A DNA stretch of 64,000 nt from Clostridium sp. AM22-11AC (lineage in GTDB: Bacteria > Bacillota > Clostridia > Lachnospirales > Lachnospiraceae): the NCBI RefSeq assembly GCF_003473545.1, contig NZ_QUCM01000002.1, positions 214,571-278,570 on the forward strand, given 5' to 3'. Position 1 is the stretch's first letter. The number at the start of each line of letters is the position of its first letter. Below are positions 27,679 to 36,022 of this stretch, piece after piece. A program made the translations under genes and the position numbers. The notes under the pieces were generated by a model. It saw only the letters and a program-made list of their open reading frames with translations, searched no databases and was not told the DNA's origin.

Positions 27679-28563
27679 CTACCACTTCACTACCCGGTCG
27701 ATCAATTTTTGCTGCTCTTCTGAAGACCGGGTCAGATAGATCCGCGTAGTCTCAATACTTTCATGTCCCATCAGATCTGCCAGCAGGGAAATATCATTAA
27801 ACTTCTCCAGAAAATTCTTTGCAAACCGGTGCCTGAAAGAGTGAGGATAAACCTGTTCAGAAGGGATCTTATACCGTTTTGCCAGTACCTTTAACTGGGA
27901 ACGGATACCTCTGGCAGTGATCACCTGTCCATTTCTCCCTGTAAAAATATAACCGGAAACGATGTCACGCCTTTTCAGCCATATTTCCGCTTCCTCACAA
28001 AGAGCAGCAGGAAAATAAATACGCCTCATTTTACCGCCTTTTGAGTACAGATCCATCATCCCCAGTTTTACATGCTCCGCCTTTATTTTCAAAAGTTCGC
28101 TGACCCGCATTCCCGTTGCTCCTAAAAAACGTACTACAAAATACCAGAACCAGTTTTCATCCTTCTTCAGCTTCTTTTTTAGTATCTCATAGTTTCTTTT
28201 AGATATTACATTGTCAATAAAAGTCTTCTGCTGGTATTTTACGGCAGGAAGTTTAAAGGATGAAATTTCCATATATTGTAAATATTGGTTCATGCCATGG
28301 ATATGTACATTTACAGTAGCAGGACGGTAATGTTCTAAAAGCCATGCTTTATGAGCCTGAAGGTTTTCAGGGTCAATGGTATCAGAATGGGAGAAAAAGT
28401 GGCGGACAGCCAGAAGATAAATACGGATCGTATTATCAGAAGCTCCTTTGCGGAGCAGGAAATCCTTAAAAGGGGTCAGTTCCAGGTCGTTGGATAGTGT
28501 ATTTTCAGATCCGTTTTCTTTAAACCTGGTATTATCTGAGGGAAAAATAAATGTAGTTTCCAT
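27679..28563 (-). CDS. Tyrosine recombinase
   Basis: 294 residues from the ATG at 28563 (GGGGG upstream). An N-terminal SAM-like core-binding domain precedes a C-terminal catalytic domain with all expected residues: Arg in GMRVSELL, Lys in the YSKGGKMRR hairpin, HSFRHRF (His-x-x-Arg), GHESIETT and the nucleophile Tyr in RIYL. It is most like XerC/D-type stand-alone integrases. It starts 18 bases after the end of the upstream recombinase gene and is clearly its paralogue. The target site is unknown. The flanking inverted repeats are candidates. Confidence 0.9.
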   Translation of the reverse strand: METTFIFPSDNTRFKENGSENTLSNDLELTPFKDFLLRKGASDNTIRIYLLAVRHFFSHSDTIDPENLQAHKAWLLEHYRPATVNVHIHGMNQYLQYMEISSFKLPAVKYQQKTFIDNVISKRNYEILKKKLKKDENWFWYFVVRFLGATGMRVSELLKIKAEHVKLGMMDLYSKGGKMRRIYFPAALCEEAEIWLKRRDIVSGYIFTGRNGQVITARGIRSQLKVLAKRYKIPSEQVYPHSFRHRFAKNFLEKFNDISLLADLMGHESIETTRIYLTRSSEEQQKLIDRVVKW

Positions 28564-28581
28564 ACAATACACCCCCTGCAG

Positions 28582-29439
28582 CTACCAGTTTACAACCTGA
28601 TTAACAATACGGTACTGTTCCCGGCTGCTGCGCCGCAGGTAGATCCGGGTGGTTTCAATGCTGTCATGTCCTAAAAGATCCGATAACAGGGCAATATCCG
28701 GACACACTTCAATAAAATTCTTTGCAAACCGGTGCCTGAAAGAATGAGGATACATAACATCCGGGTCAATGTCGTACCTTGCTGCAAAAACCTTTAACTG
28801 GAAACGGATCCCGGAAGCAGATAAGGGAGTTCCAAACCGGTTTAAAAATAAGATCCCATCCGGACGCTGGGAAAACCCGGGCCATTCCTCAAATGCCTTT
28901 CGCAAAACAGCCGGAATGTAAACCCTGCGCAGCTTATTCCCTTTAGAATAAATATCCCGGTATCCCTTTTTTACATCTTCAACATCAAACAATACCAATT
29001 CGCTGATACGCACCCCGGTAGCAGCCATAAGCCGTATAAGAAAATAATAATTATATTCCCCATCTTCCCATAAGCGCTGCTTTAAAAACTCATAATCTGC
29101 CTGACTGATGATCTGTTCCAAAAATCCTTTCTGCTGCACATGTACCATAGAGACCGGACACAGGGAGCTTTCCCTGTAACGTACAAAACAGTTCATGGCA
29201 CGAAGCCGCAGATTGACGGTCTGTGGTTTATAACGTTCAATGAGAAATACTTTATAAAGCTGCAGATTTTTATCCGTCAGCTGGGAATACAGCCCGTAAA
29301 ACTGCTTCAAAGCATAACAATAAGCGGTGATCGTCCGTTCCGACATATTTCGTTCCAATAAATATTTACGAAATTGTGTTTGTGCCCGTTTCCCTGAAAT
29401 TCCCGCACTATTACCTGTAGTTGTCATCTGTTCTTTCAT
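28582..29439 (-). CDS. Tyrosine recombinase, tandem paralogue
   Basis: 285 residues from the ATG at 29439, which has AGGAGG eight bases upstream. A frame open 28 codons further looks non-coding. The catalytic residues are intact: Arg in GVRISELV, YSKGNKLRR, HSFRHRF, GHDSIETT and Tyr in RIYL. It forms an operon with the second recombinase. Pairs like this often act together on one site or control phase-variable DNA. Neither is proven here. Its upstream region has a perfect 7-bp hairpin (29538-29554). Confidence 0.9.
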   Translation of the reverse strand: MKEQMTTTGNSAGISGKRAQTQFRKYLLERNMSERTITAYCYALKQFYGLYSQLTDKNLQLYKVFLIERYKPQTVNLRLRAMNCFVRYRESSLCPVSMVHVQQKGFLEQIISQADYEFLKQRLWEDGEYNYYFLIRLMAATGVRISELVLFDVEDVKKGYRDIYSKGNKLRRVYIPAVLRKAFEEWPGFSQRPDGILFLNRFGTPLSASGIRFQLKVFAARYDIDPDVMYPHSFRHRFAKNFIEVCPDIALLSDLLGHDSIETTRIYLRRSSREQYRIVNQVVNW

Positions 29440-29661
29440 TAAAATATCCTCCTTAAGTGAAATAATGTCCTCTCGGAGTCTTTCCTGCACCTGCCTTTGT
29501 GGCCGGTTTTCCGCCAGTCGCACCCGGATTTCATCACCGTACGCACCGCGTACGCCTCAGAAATGTGGGCATAACTGACAAAAAATCTTCTCACAAAACC
29601 AGGCACAGAAAGATTCCGGGAGAACATAAATATATTCATGCAGAAAACCTACATTACAATC

Positions 29662-29862
29662 TTAGTACATCGTTTTCAAAATAACTATACCACTCACTTG
29701 TCTGCGGATCTGCTCACACAGGTCTAAAAGCCTCAGTGTATCTCGCTGTTCTTCAGTAGATTTTGTCAGGTGGATCCGCGAGGTTTCAATGCTTTCATGT
29801 CTAATTAGATTAGTAGACAGTTGGGAAAATTGAGGATTTTCTTGACATAATTCTCCCCTCAC
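29662..29862 (-). pseudogene. Remnant of a third tyrosine recombinase
   Basis: A 66-codon frame contains HESIETSRIHLTKSTEEQ, which aligns with the last 25 residues of the two intact neighbours (GHESIETTRIYLTRSSEEQ). The catalytic arginine, HxxR and active-site tyrosine (here His) are missing. It is a decayed C-terminal fragment about 230 bases upstream of the intact pair. Confidence 0.7.
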
Positions 29863-29870
29863 TATATAAT
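29842..29870 (+). promoter_or_regulatory. Consensus sigma-A promoter
   Basis: A perfect TTGACA (29842-29847) and TATAAT (29865-29870) with a 17-base spacer. It points into a 140-base non-coding region and has no gene immediately after it. Confidence 0.85.
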
Positions 29871-29877
29871 GATAATA

Positions 29878-30054
29878 TCAGACAGACAACAGTGTGTGTT
29901 TGTCCAGACGTTGAAGGATAGCAGCGTACCGGAAAGCCTTGCTATACGGAGTCTTCAAGAGGGGTTGTGCAGTGAAACCTCAAACCGGAGTAGGTCAATG
30001 AACCGAATGAAAATGCTCAAAACCGTCTTGTTTATACAGGGCGGTTTTCTTTTA
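29878..30054 (+). ncRNA. Putative structured RNA ahead of PBECR4 gene
   Basis: Transcription from the consensus promoter would give about 175 bases ending at an intrinsic terminator (AAAACCGTCTTG with CAGGGCGGTTTT, 30019-30048, then CTTTT). Inside, TTGAAG/CTTCAA (29911-29916 with 29953-29958) encloses ATAGCA/TGCTAT, followed by a GAGG/CCTC hairpin (29959-29981). There is no convincing open reading frame. It could be a leader, a small RNA or an RNA antitoxin. No known riboswitch class was recognised. Confidence 0.55.
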
Positions 30055-30076
30055 TACATAAGGAGGGGGATGAAAA

Positions 30077-30554
30077 ATGGATCATTTATTAGAATGTGCG
30101 GAAGCTTTTGAACAGTTATTGGATGTTCAGTACCATATTGTTTTAGGACGTAAAAATCGATTAACAGAATTAACCCTCCGCTTTGATCCAACAGAGTTTC
30201 ATCATTTAGTTGGACTACATAAATTGCGAGATCTCCGTCTGGCAAGAGGGAATCGTGAGAAGATATTTTATCAAATACTTTCAAAAACGATTTGCATGGA
30301 AGATATCAAAAAGAGCCGTTATTTTCCGGAAATACAAGATCGTATGTTCTTCTTTGATAAAATAGAGTATCTTTTAGACAGCAATAAAACAGTTTTTCTG
30401 CAGGTCCTTTTTCCAAAAAGGAGAGAAGGATTACACAAAAGGACAAGCAGTTTATACATTACTAAAAAAAGAAATAACAATAGTTAGTACTGGAAAAACA
30501 GTAGTACAGTATGATCGGCTAATGTTAAGATGTTGGGGTCAAAAGGTATTTTGA
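30077..30554 (+). pseudogene. PBECR4-domain protein, frameshifted
   Basis: The frame from ATG 30077 (AAGGAGGGGG upstream) encodes a PBECR4-type domain (YHIVLGRKNRLTELTL, FHHLVGLHKLRDLRLARGNR), one of the Barnase/EndoU/ColicinE5/RelE-like nuclease groups. Near the T5 run at 30408-30412 the protein-like frame jumps. Removing one base restores KDYTKGQAVYTLLKKEI and QYDRL in the other frame, ending at 30554 inside the repeat element. So the gene appears frameshifted, and its last codons come from the inserted repeat. Nuclease or toxin activity is family inference only. Confidence 0.65.
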
Positions 30555-30723
30555 CCCCTCTGATACCGAATTGCTACGTGCTTTGCACTCTCGCAATTCT
30601 AAAAACATTCGTAATCCGCTCATTTTTCTTCAAAAAATGGCTCCTTACTCATGTTTTGGGCGGGTCCCAAGTTCAAAAATCCTCCTGCAAGCAAGCTTGC
30701 ATCGGATTTATGACCTTTTGACC
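30536..30723 (+). repeat. 188-bp MITE-like element with 12-bp terminal inverted repeats
   Basis: GGGTCAAAAGGT (30536-30547) and its exact complement ACCTTTTGACCC (30712-30723) bound the element. A further GGTCAAAA-ggta-TTTTGACC hairpin sits at the left end. Positions 30606-30732 are the right member of the 127-bp inverted pair. No transposase gene is inside. Confidence 0.7.
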
Positions 30724-30744
30724 CTGGTATCATGTTAAGAAAAA

Positions 30745-30911
30745 CATAAAAAAATCCCCGCTCTGCTTACACAGAACGGGTCATCGCATTTTTAGAGGGG
30801 TATGAAATTATTTAGGGGGGCCGGACGGATTCCTCCGTCCGGTATGAGTATGAAAAAGCTTTGTGATTTCAAGTAACCACTTGAAACAAAGGCCTTGTCC
30901 ACCTCTCGGTG
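30745..30911 (-). ncRNA. Putative structured RNA, minus strand
   Basis: On the minus strand a TATAAT (30918-30923) with a TTTGGA-like -35 precedes about 165 bases that fold well: a long arm built on TTTCAAGT/ACTTGAAA plus CTTTG/CAAAG (about 30857-30892), a perfect 9-bp arm CCGGACGGA/TCCGTCCGG (30821-30842), AGAGG/CCTCT closing both, and an intrinsic terminator (30756-30779 then T7). No ORF is present. The identity (for example 6S or raiA-type RNA) is not established. Confidence 0.5.
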
Positions 30912-30999
30912 AACGATATTATAATACGGAATAAATGTGTCCAAAAAATGTACATAATATAAAAAAAGAATAAAGAATATAAATAAGTGAAAAAAACCT

Positions 31000-31027
31000 T
31001 TGAAAACTTTTCAAGATTGTATATAAT
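31000..31027 (+). promoter_or_regulatory. Promoter of mreB
   Basis: TTGAAA (31000-31005) and TATAAT (31022-31027), spacer 16. A leader of about 120 bases follows. The rest of 30912-31156 shows nothing else. Confidence 0.7.
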
Positions 31028-31156
31028 AGAAGAAACTTCAGTCTGCTCTGAGGCGTACTTGTCATGCTTAAAGCGCAGGCCCTTTTTTGAGTTATACAAG
31101 AAACTACTATTGTAAGAAACTTTTTGTGACCCCACATTTTAGGAGGAAATATTTAT

Positions 31157-32209
31157 ATGTTTTCAATGATGTCCAATGACATTGGAATTGACTTAGGAAC
31201 TGCCAGTATCCTTGTGTATATCAAGGGAAAAGGCGTTGTATTAAAAGAACCGTCCGTAGTTGCCATTGACCGTGATACCAATAAGATCATGGCGATCGGT
31301 GAAGAGGCACGCCTGATGATCGGACGTACTCCAGGTAATATCGTAGCAGTCCGTCCTCTTCGTCAGGGCGTTATCTCCGACTATACCATTACCGAAAAAA
31401 TGATGAAATACTTTATCAACAAGGCAGTAGGCAAGAGAACACTGCGTAAGCCACGTATCAGTGTATGTATCCCAAGTGGCGCTACAGAAGTAGAGAAGAA
31501 AGCAGTAGAAGATGCAACTTACCAGGCTGGTGCCCGTGAAGTTGCTATTATCGAAGAACCAGTAGCAGCAGCCATCGGCGCAGGTATTGATATCGGTAAA
31601 GCATGCGGAAACATGATCGTAGATATCGGTGGTGGTACTGCAGATATCGCAGTTATCTCCTTAGGCGGACCTGTAGTCAGCACTTCCATCAAGATCGCAG
31701 GTGATGACTTCGATGAAGCATTAGTCCGTTATATGAGAAAGAAACACAATCTTCTTATCGGTGAACGTACTGCAGAGGAGATCAAGATCAATATCGGTGC
31801 TGCATACCGCAGACCGGAAGTACAGACTATGGAAGTAAGAGGACGTAACCTGGTAACCGGTCTTCCAAAGACCATTGTAGTTACTTCCGACGAAACTCTG
31901 GAAGCATTAAGAGAACCGGCTCTCCAGATTGTAGATGCTGTACACAATGTTCTGGAGAGAACACCACCAGAACTGGCAGCCGATATTTTTGACCGTGGTA
32001 TCGTAATGACCGGCGGTGGCTCCCTTCTCAGTGGTCTGGATGCCCTGATCGAGGAAAAGACCGGCATTACCACCGTGATCGCGGAAGATCCGCTGACAGC
32101 TGTAGCGATCGGTACCGGTAAGTTCATTGAATTCGCACACGGTATGACCTCCGCCCTGGAAGCATCCATGGGAATTGGCGGCGGAAGAAACGATAAAGAG
32201 GATTATTAA
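31157..32209 (+). CDS. mreB: Rod-shape actin homologue MreB/Mbl
   Basis: A 350-residue actin-fold protein that forms membrane-associated filaments guiding lateral wall synthesis. The phosphate 1 motif is IGIDLGTASILVY, phosphate 2 is IVDIGGGTADIAVISLGG, and adenosine-binding is GIVMTGGGSLLSGLD. An N-terminal hydrophobic patch (MFSMM) may bind the membrane. AGGAGG precedes the ATG by ten bases. No mreC or mreD follows, suggesting a stand-alone Mbl/MreBH-type paralogue rather than the mreBCD operon copy. Confidence 0.93.
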   Translation: MFSMMSNDIGIDLGTASILVYIKGKGVVLKEPSVVAIDRDTNKIMAIGEEARLMIGRTPGNIVAVRPLRQGVISDYTITEKMMKYFINKAVGKRTLRKPRISVCIPSGATEVEKKAVEDATYQAGAREVAIIEEPVAAAIGAGIDIGKACGNMIVDIGGGTADIAVISLGGPVVSTSIKIAGDDFDEALVRYMRKKHNLLIGERTAEEIKINIGAAYRRPEVQTMEVRGRNLVTGLPKTIVVTSDETLEALREPALQIVDAVHNVLERTPPELAADIFDRGIVMTGGGSLLSGLDALIEEKTGITTVIAEDPLTAVAIGTGKFIEFAHGMTSALEASMGIGGGRNDKEDY

Positions 32210-32225
32210 TTTTTTTGACTGGCCG

Positions 32226-32254
32226 GGCTGCCGCAGCAATGCGGCGGCCTTTTT
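32226..32254 (+). terminator. Terminator of mreB
   Basis: GGCTGCCGCA (32226-32235) pairs with TGCGGCGGCC (32240-32249) around GCAA, followed by TTTTT. Confidence 0.8.
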
Positions 32255-32306
32255 GACTATATAAAAGCAGCAACTGTTCTTATACACAGATACAGAGGAA
32301 AGAAAA

Positions 32307-34595
32307 ATGGCAACCATAACAGGATTTATTGAAAAAATAAAATTCAGAAACGAGGAAAATGGCTATACTGTGCTGTCAGTTACCGACCAGAGCGATGGTG
32401 ATGAAGTTATCATGGTAGGTACGCTTTCTTATGCTGCTGAAGGAGACATGATCCAGGCATCTGGACGCATGATCGAGCATCCGGTATATGGAGAACAGCT
32501 TCAGATCGAAAGTTACGAAATGAAAACGCCCCAGGACGCAGAGTCTATGGAGCGCTATTTAGGTTCCGGTGCCATCAAAGGTATCGGCGCAGCACTGGCA
32601 GCCCGTATCGTCCGCCATTTCAAAGCCGACACTTTCCGGGTCATGGAAGAAGAACCGGAGCGCCTTTCCGAAGTGAAAGGCATCAGTGAAAAAATGGCAA
32701 TGGCCATTGCTGAACAGGTAGAAGAGAAAAAAGGCATGCGGGAAGCCATGATGTTTCTGCAAAATTATGGCATTACTTTAAATCTTGCAGCTAAGATCTA
32801 CCAGGAATATGGCCCGAAGTTGTACAGTATCATCAAAGAAAATCCCTATAAGCTGGCAGATGATATTCCAGGTGTGGGATTTAAAATGGCAGACGAGATC
32901 GCCGAAAAAGTAGGCATCTTCACAGACTCCGACTACCGTATCAGGGCAGGTCTCCTTTACATTCTTCTCCAGGCATCAGCCAACGGCCATACCTATCTTC
33001 CTCAGAAAGAATTATTTTCCCAGGCGGCAGAGTTGTTAAAAGTAGAAACGACTGCTATGGAAAAGCATCTGATGGATATGCAGATCGACCGCAAAGTAGT
33101 GGTAAAAACAGTCCCAGGCAGCGAACCGCCGGAATATCTGGTCTATTCTTCCCACTACTATTATCTGGAACTGAACACGGCCCGTATGCTCCATGACTTA
33201 AACATCCGTGGCGATATACCGGAAACAGAGATCCGTGCCAATCTGGCGAAAGTCCAGAAAAAAGAAGAAATCCATTTAGATGAATTGCAGGAAAAAGCAG
33301 TTTTTGAGGCAGTAAACAGCGGACTTTTAGTGATCACCGGCGGTCCCGGTACAGGAAAGACTACCACTATCAATGCTATTATCCAGTATTTTGAAAATGA
33401 GGGAATGGAGATCCTACTGGCAGCGCCAACCGGCCGCGCAGCCAAGCGAATGACTGAGACTACCGGTTATGAGGCCCGTACCATTCACCGCATGCTGGAA
33501 CTGGTGCCATCCGGTATCCCGGACTCTGGTTCTATGTCTGGGAATAATGCCCCTTCCGGTAAAAATGGCTCTTTCAGTTCCGGTGGCATGCATTTTGACC
33601 GAAATGAAGAAAATCCGCTGGATGCCGATGTTATTATCATCGATGAAATGTCCATGGTAGATATCAGTCTGATGCATTCCCTGTTACGCGCAGTAAACGT
33701 AGGAACACGTCTGATACTGGTAGGCGATGTGGACCAGCTTCCAAGTGTAGGACCTGGAAATGTGCTTCGCGACATTATCGAGTCCGGCTGTTTTAATGTA
33801 GTAAAACTGACTCACATTTTCCGTCAGGCGGCCCAAAGCGATATTATTGTAAATGCCCACAAGATCAACGAAGGGGAACGGGTAGATCTGACAAAGCGCA
33901 GTAAAGACTTTCTCTTTATCCGCAGGGAAAATCCTGATGCAGTGATCAGCGCAGCCATTACACTGATCCAGCAGAAACTTCCCGGTTATGTCCACGCCCA
34001 ACCCGGTGATATCCAGGTAATGACGCCTATGCGAAAAGGTGCTCTGGGAGTAGAACGTCTAAACCAGATTCTGCAAAATTACTTAAACCCACCGGATCCG
34101 TCTAAAAAAGAGAAAGAGTCCGGCGGTATCATCTACCGCACCGGGGATAAAGTGATGCAGATCAAAAATAATTACCAGATGGAATGGGAGATTCGCAGCA
34201 AATACGGCATTCCCACAGATAAAGGTGCCGGTGTATTTAATGGTGATATGGGGATTATCCGGGAGATCAATGAATATGCGGAAAATCTTACCGTGGAATT
34301 TGATGAAGGGAAAATGGTAGAATACAGTTTTAAACAGTTAGAAGAACTGGAACTTGCCTATGCCATTACCATCCACAAGTCCCAGGGAAGTGAATATCCG
34401 GCGGTGATCATCCCTATGTATTCCGGCCCACGTATGCTGATGACCAGAAATCTGATCTATACAGCGGTGACAAGAGCCCGCTCCTGTGTCTGCCTGGTCG
34501 GCCGGCCGGATGCATTTTATACTATGGCAGATAACTCCATGGAGCAGAAACGCTATTGCGGCCTGAAAACCCGCATAGAAGAAATATACGCCTGA
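32307..34595 (+). CDS. recD2: RecD2 DNA helicase
   Basis: A 762-residue SF1B 5'-3' helicase without RecB/RecC partners. The N-terminal OB-like and helix-hairpin-helix region (SGAIKGIGAALAARIV, IPGVGFKMADEIAEKVG) is the RecD2 hallmark. Walker A (GGPGTGKTTT) is near residue 347, with VIIIDEMSMVD, LVGDVDQLPSVGPG and the C-terminal AITIHKSQGSEYPAV and YTAVTRAR motifs. A Gly/Ser-rich insertion (about 405-430) sits between motifs Ib and II. It has a role in DNA repair and replication fork maintenance. Confidence 0.95.
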   Translation: MATITGFIEKIKFRNEENGYTVLSVTDQSDGDEVIMVGTLSYAAEGDMIQASGRMIEHPVYGEQLQIESYEMKTPQDAESMERYLGSGAIKGIGAALAARIVRHFKADTFRVMEEEPERLSEVKGISEKMAMAIAEQVEEKKGMREAMMFLQNYGITLNLAAKIYQEYGPKLYSIIKENPYKLADDIPGVGFKMADEIAEKVGIFTDSDYRIRAGLLYILLQASANGHTYLPQKELFSQAAELLKVETTAMEKHLMDMQIDRKVVVKTVPGSEPPEYLVYSSHYYYLELNTARMLHDLNIRGDIPETEIRANLAKVQKKEEIHLDELQEKAVFEAVNSGLLVITGGPGTGKTTTINAIIQYFENEGMEILLAAPTGRAAKRMTETTGYEARTIHRMLELVPSGIPDSGSMSGNNAPSGKNGSFSSGGMHFDRNEENPLDADVIIIDEMSMVDISLMHSLLRAVNVGTRLILVGDVDQLPSVGPGNVLRDIIESGCFNVVKLTHIFRQAAQSDIIVNAHKINEGERVDLTKRSKDFLFIRRENPDAVISAAITLIQQKLPGYVHAQPGDIQVMTPMRKGALGVERLNQILQNYLNPPDPSKKEKESGGIIYRTGDKVMQIKNNYQMEWEIRSKYGIPTDKGAGVFNGDMGIIREINEYAENLTVEFDEGKMVEYSFKQLEELELAYAITIHKSQGSEYPAVIIPMYSGPRMLMTRNLIYTAVTRARSCVCLVGRPDAFYTMADNSMEQKRYCGLKTRIEEIYA

Positions 34596-34670
34596 CAGGC
34601 ATCTGTTTACGAATAAAATATAATATTCTAAAATTTCTAATAAATCTAACTCTGTCTATAAGGAGAACGT

Positions 34671-35387
34671 ATGAACTATATAATAGAAACGATCCTGGAT
34701 CTGCTGTTCCCGCGCAGGTGCCCGGTTTGCGGTCAGATCATTATGCCAAAAGGAAATCTGATCTGCCCTGGGTGTATCAGAAAATTGTCCTGGGTCCGTG
34801 GACCGGTGTGTAAATGCTGTGGCAAGGAGATCATAAGCGAGACCGCAGAATACTGTTCTGACTGCGCAATTCATCCAAGATCTTTTTCCAATGGGATGGC
34901 GCTGCTTAACTATAATGAAATTTCAGCACCGTCCCTGGCAAAGATCAAGTATCACAACCATCGGGAATATCTGGATTTTTATGCAGAGGCTGCATATAGA
35001 AAGTATGCTGCCAGGATCGCCCGCTTATCACCGGATCTTATCATTCCGGTGCCGGTACACAAAAGCCGCATGAAAAAAAGAGGCTTTAATCAGGCAGAAG
35101 AATTTGGAAAACGTCTGTCCCATTATCTGGAAATTCCAATGAATTCCAGTTTGCTGATCCGGTCAAAAAAGACGGTACCCCAGAAAGATTTAGGACCTGC
35201 CCTGCGCCTTAAAAATCTGGAACAGGCATTTAGCTGCAGAAAACTGCCGTACAGAATGAAAAAAGTTCTCCTTATTGATGATATTTACACAACTGGAAGT
35301 ACTGCAGAAGCCTGCTCAAGGGCTTTGAAAAAAGCCGGAGCAGAGCAGGTTTTTCTTCTTGTGATCGCCACCAGCTCCAATCGATGA
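34671..35387 (+). CDS. comFC: ComF-family phosphoribosyltransferase-like protein
   Basis: 238 residues. An N-terminal zinc-ribbon part has CPVC (17/20), CPGC and CKCC pairs, followed by CSDC. A C-terminal phosphoribosyltransferase fold carries VLLIDDIYTTGST, the PRPP-binding loop. DLIIPVPVHKSRMKKRGFNQAEE is typical of ComFC/GntX. ComFC supports DNA uptake in competent bacteria, but many non-competent clostridia keep it. It lies 76 bases after recD2 and has a ribosome site (AAGGAGAACGT). Confidence 0.9.
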   Translation: MNYIIETILDLLFPRRCPVCGQIIMPKGNLICPGCIRKLSWVRGPVCKCCGKEIISETAEYCSDCAIHPRSFSNGMALLNYNEISAPSLAKIKYHNHREYLDFYAEAAYRKYAARIARLSPDLIIPVPVHKSRMKKRGFNQAEEFGKRLSHYLEIPMNSSLLIRSKKTVPQKDLGPALRLKNLEQAFSCRKLPYRMKKVLLIDDIYTTGSTAEACSRALKKAGAEQVFLLVIATSSNR

Positions 35388-35449
35388 CAAAAATCTTGTA
35401 TAAAATGATAAAAATCATTAAAAACTATAGAAAAGACCTTTTATACCTC

Positions 35450-35479
35450 TTGACGTCAGGAATATTTTTATGTTATAGT
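35450..35479 (+). promoter_or_regulatory. Promoter of rpmG-secE-nusG operon
   Basis: TTGACG (35450-35455) and TATAGT (35474-35479), spacer 18, in the gap after comFC. Confidence 0.65.
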
Positions 35480-35572
35480 ATACGGGCGAATGGAAGATAG
35501 GTCTTTTTTTTATGCTTAAAATTAAGACCGAGAAGCAAATTGAATTACGATAATTTAATGGAGGTGGAAGTC

Positions 35573-35722
35573 GTGCGCACAAAAATCACACTGGCATGTA
35601 CAGAATGCAAGCAGCGTAACTACAACATGACTAAGGATAAGAAAACTCATCCTGACCGCATGGAGACTAAGAAGTACTGCAGATTCTGCAAGAGACATAC
35701 GTTACACAAGGAAACAAAGTAA
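35573..35722 (+). CDS. rpmG: Ribosomal protein bL33
   Basis: 49 residues from the GTG at 35573, which has GGAGG eight bases upstream. An ATG 11 codons earlier gives a non-homologous extension. Two CxxC pairs (CTEC, CRFC) mark the zinc-binding form of L33. [20 protein letters not shown] is the usual core. It is the first gene of the secE-nusG-rplK-rplA operon. Confidence 0.95.
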   Translation: MRTKITLACTECKQRNYNMTKDKKTHPDRMETKKYCRFCKRHTLHKETK

Positions 35723-35748
35723 TCCTGATCAGTAAAGGACGTGAAGTT

Positions 35749-36000
35749 ATGGAAGAAAATACAGTGAATACTGTAGAAACCACGGAAAAAGCGGCCAAGA
35801 CTGACCAGAAGACGGCTAAGAAGGAGAAAAAGCCTAGCTTTTTCAAAGGCCTGAAGACAGAGTACAAGAAGATCGTCTTTGCTGATAAGGAAACTGTAGC
35901 AAAACAGACTGTTGCAGTTGTAGCCATGTCCGTTTTCATCGGCGCTCTGATCGGTGTACTGGATATGATTATGAAATTCGGTTTAAGCTTTATTCTTTAA
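35749..36000 (+). CDS. secE: Preprotein translocase subunit SecE
   Basis: An 83-residue single-span membrane protein, part of SecYEG. A charged N-terminal region (about 1-35) precedes FFKGLKTEYKKIVFADKETV, the conserved amphipathic helix, and one C-terminal membrane segment (VAVVAMSVFIGALIGVLD). It is placed between rpmG and nusG as in most Firmicutes. Confidence 0.93.
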   Translation: MEENTVNTVETTEKAAKTDQKTAKKEKKPSFFKGLKTEYKKIVFADKETVAKQTVAVVAMSVFIGALIGVLDMIMKFGLSFIL

Positions 36001-36022
36001 TTTCAAAGGCGAGGGTGATTGT

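Noticed and set aside
30530..30721. ORF of 63 codons inside the repeat element
   Set aside because: It is a translation of the repeat. The equivalent frame in the left copy is read in the other direction and is not conserved as protein.
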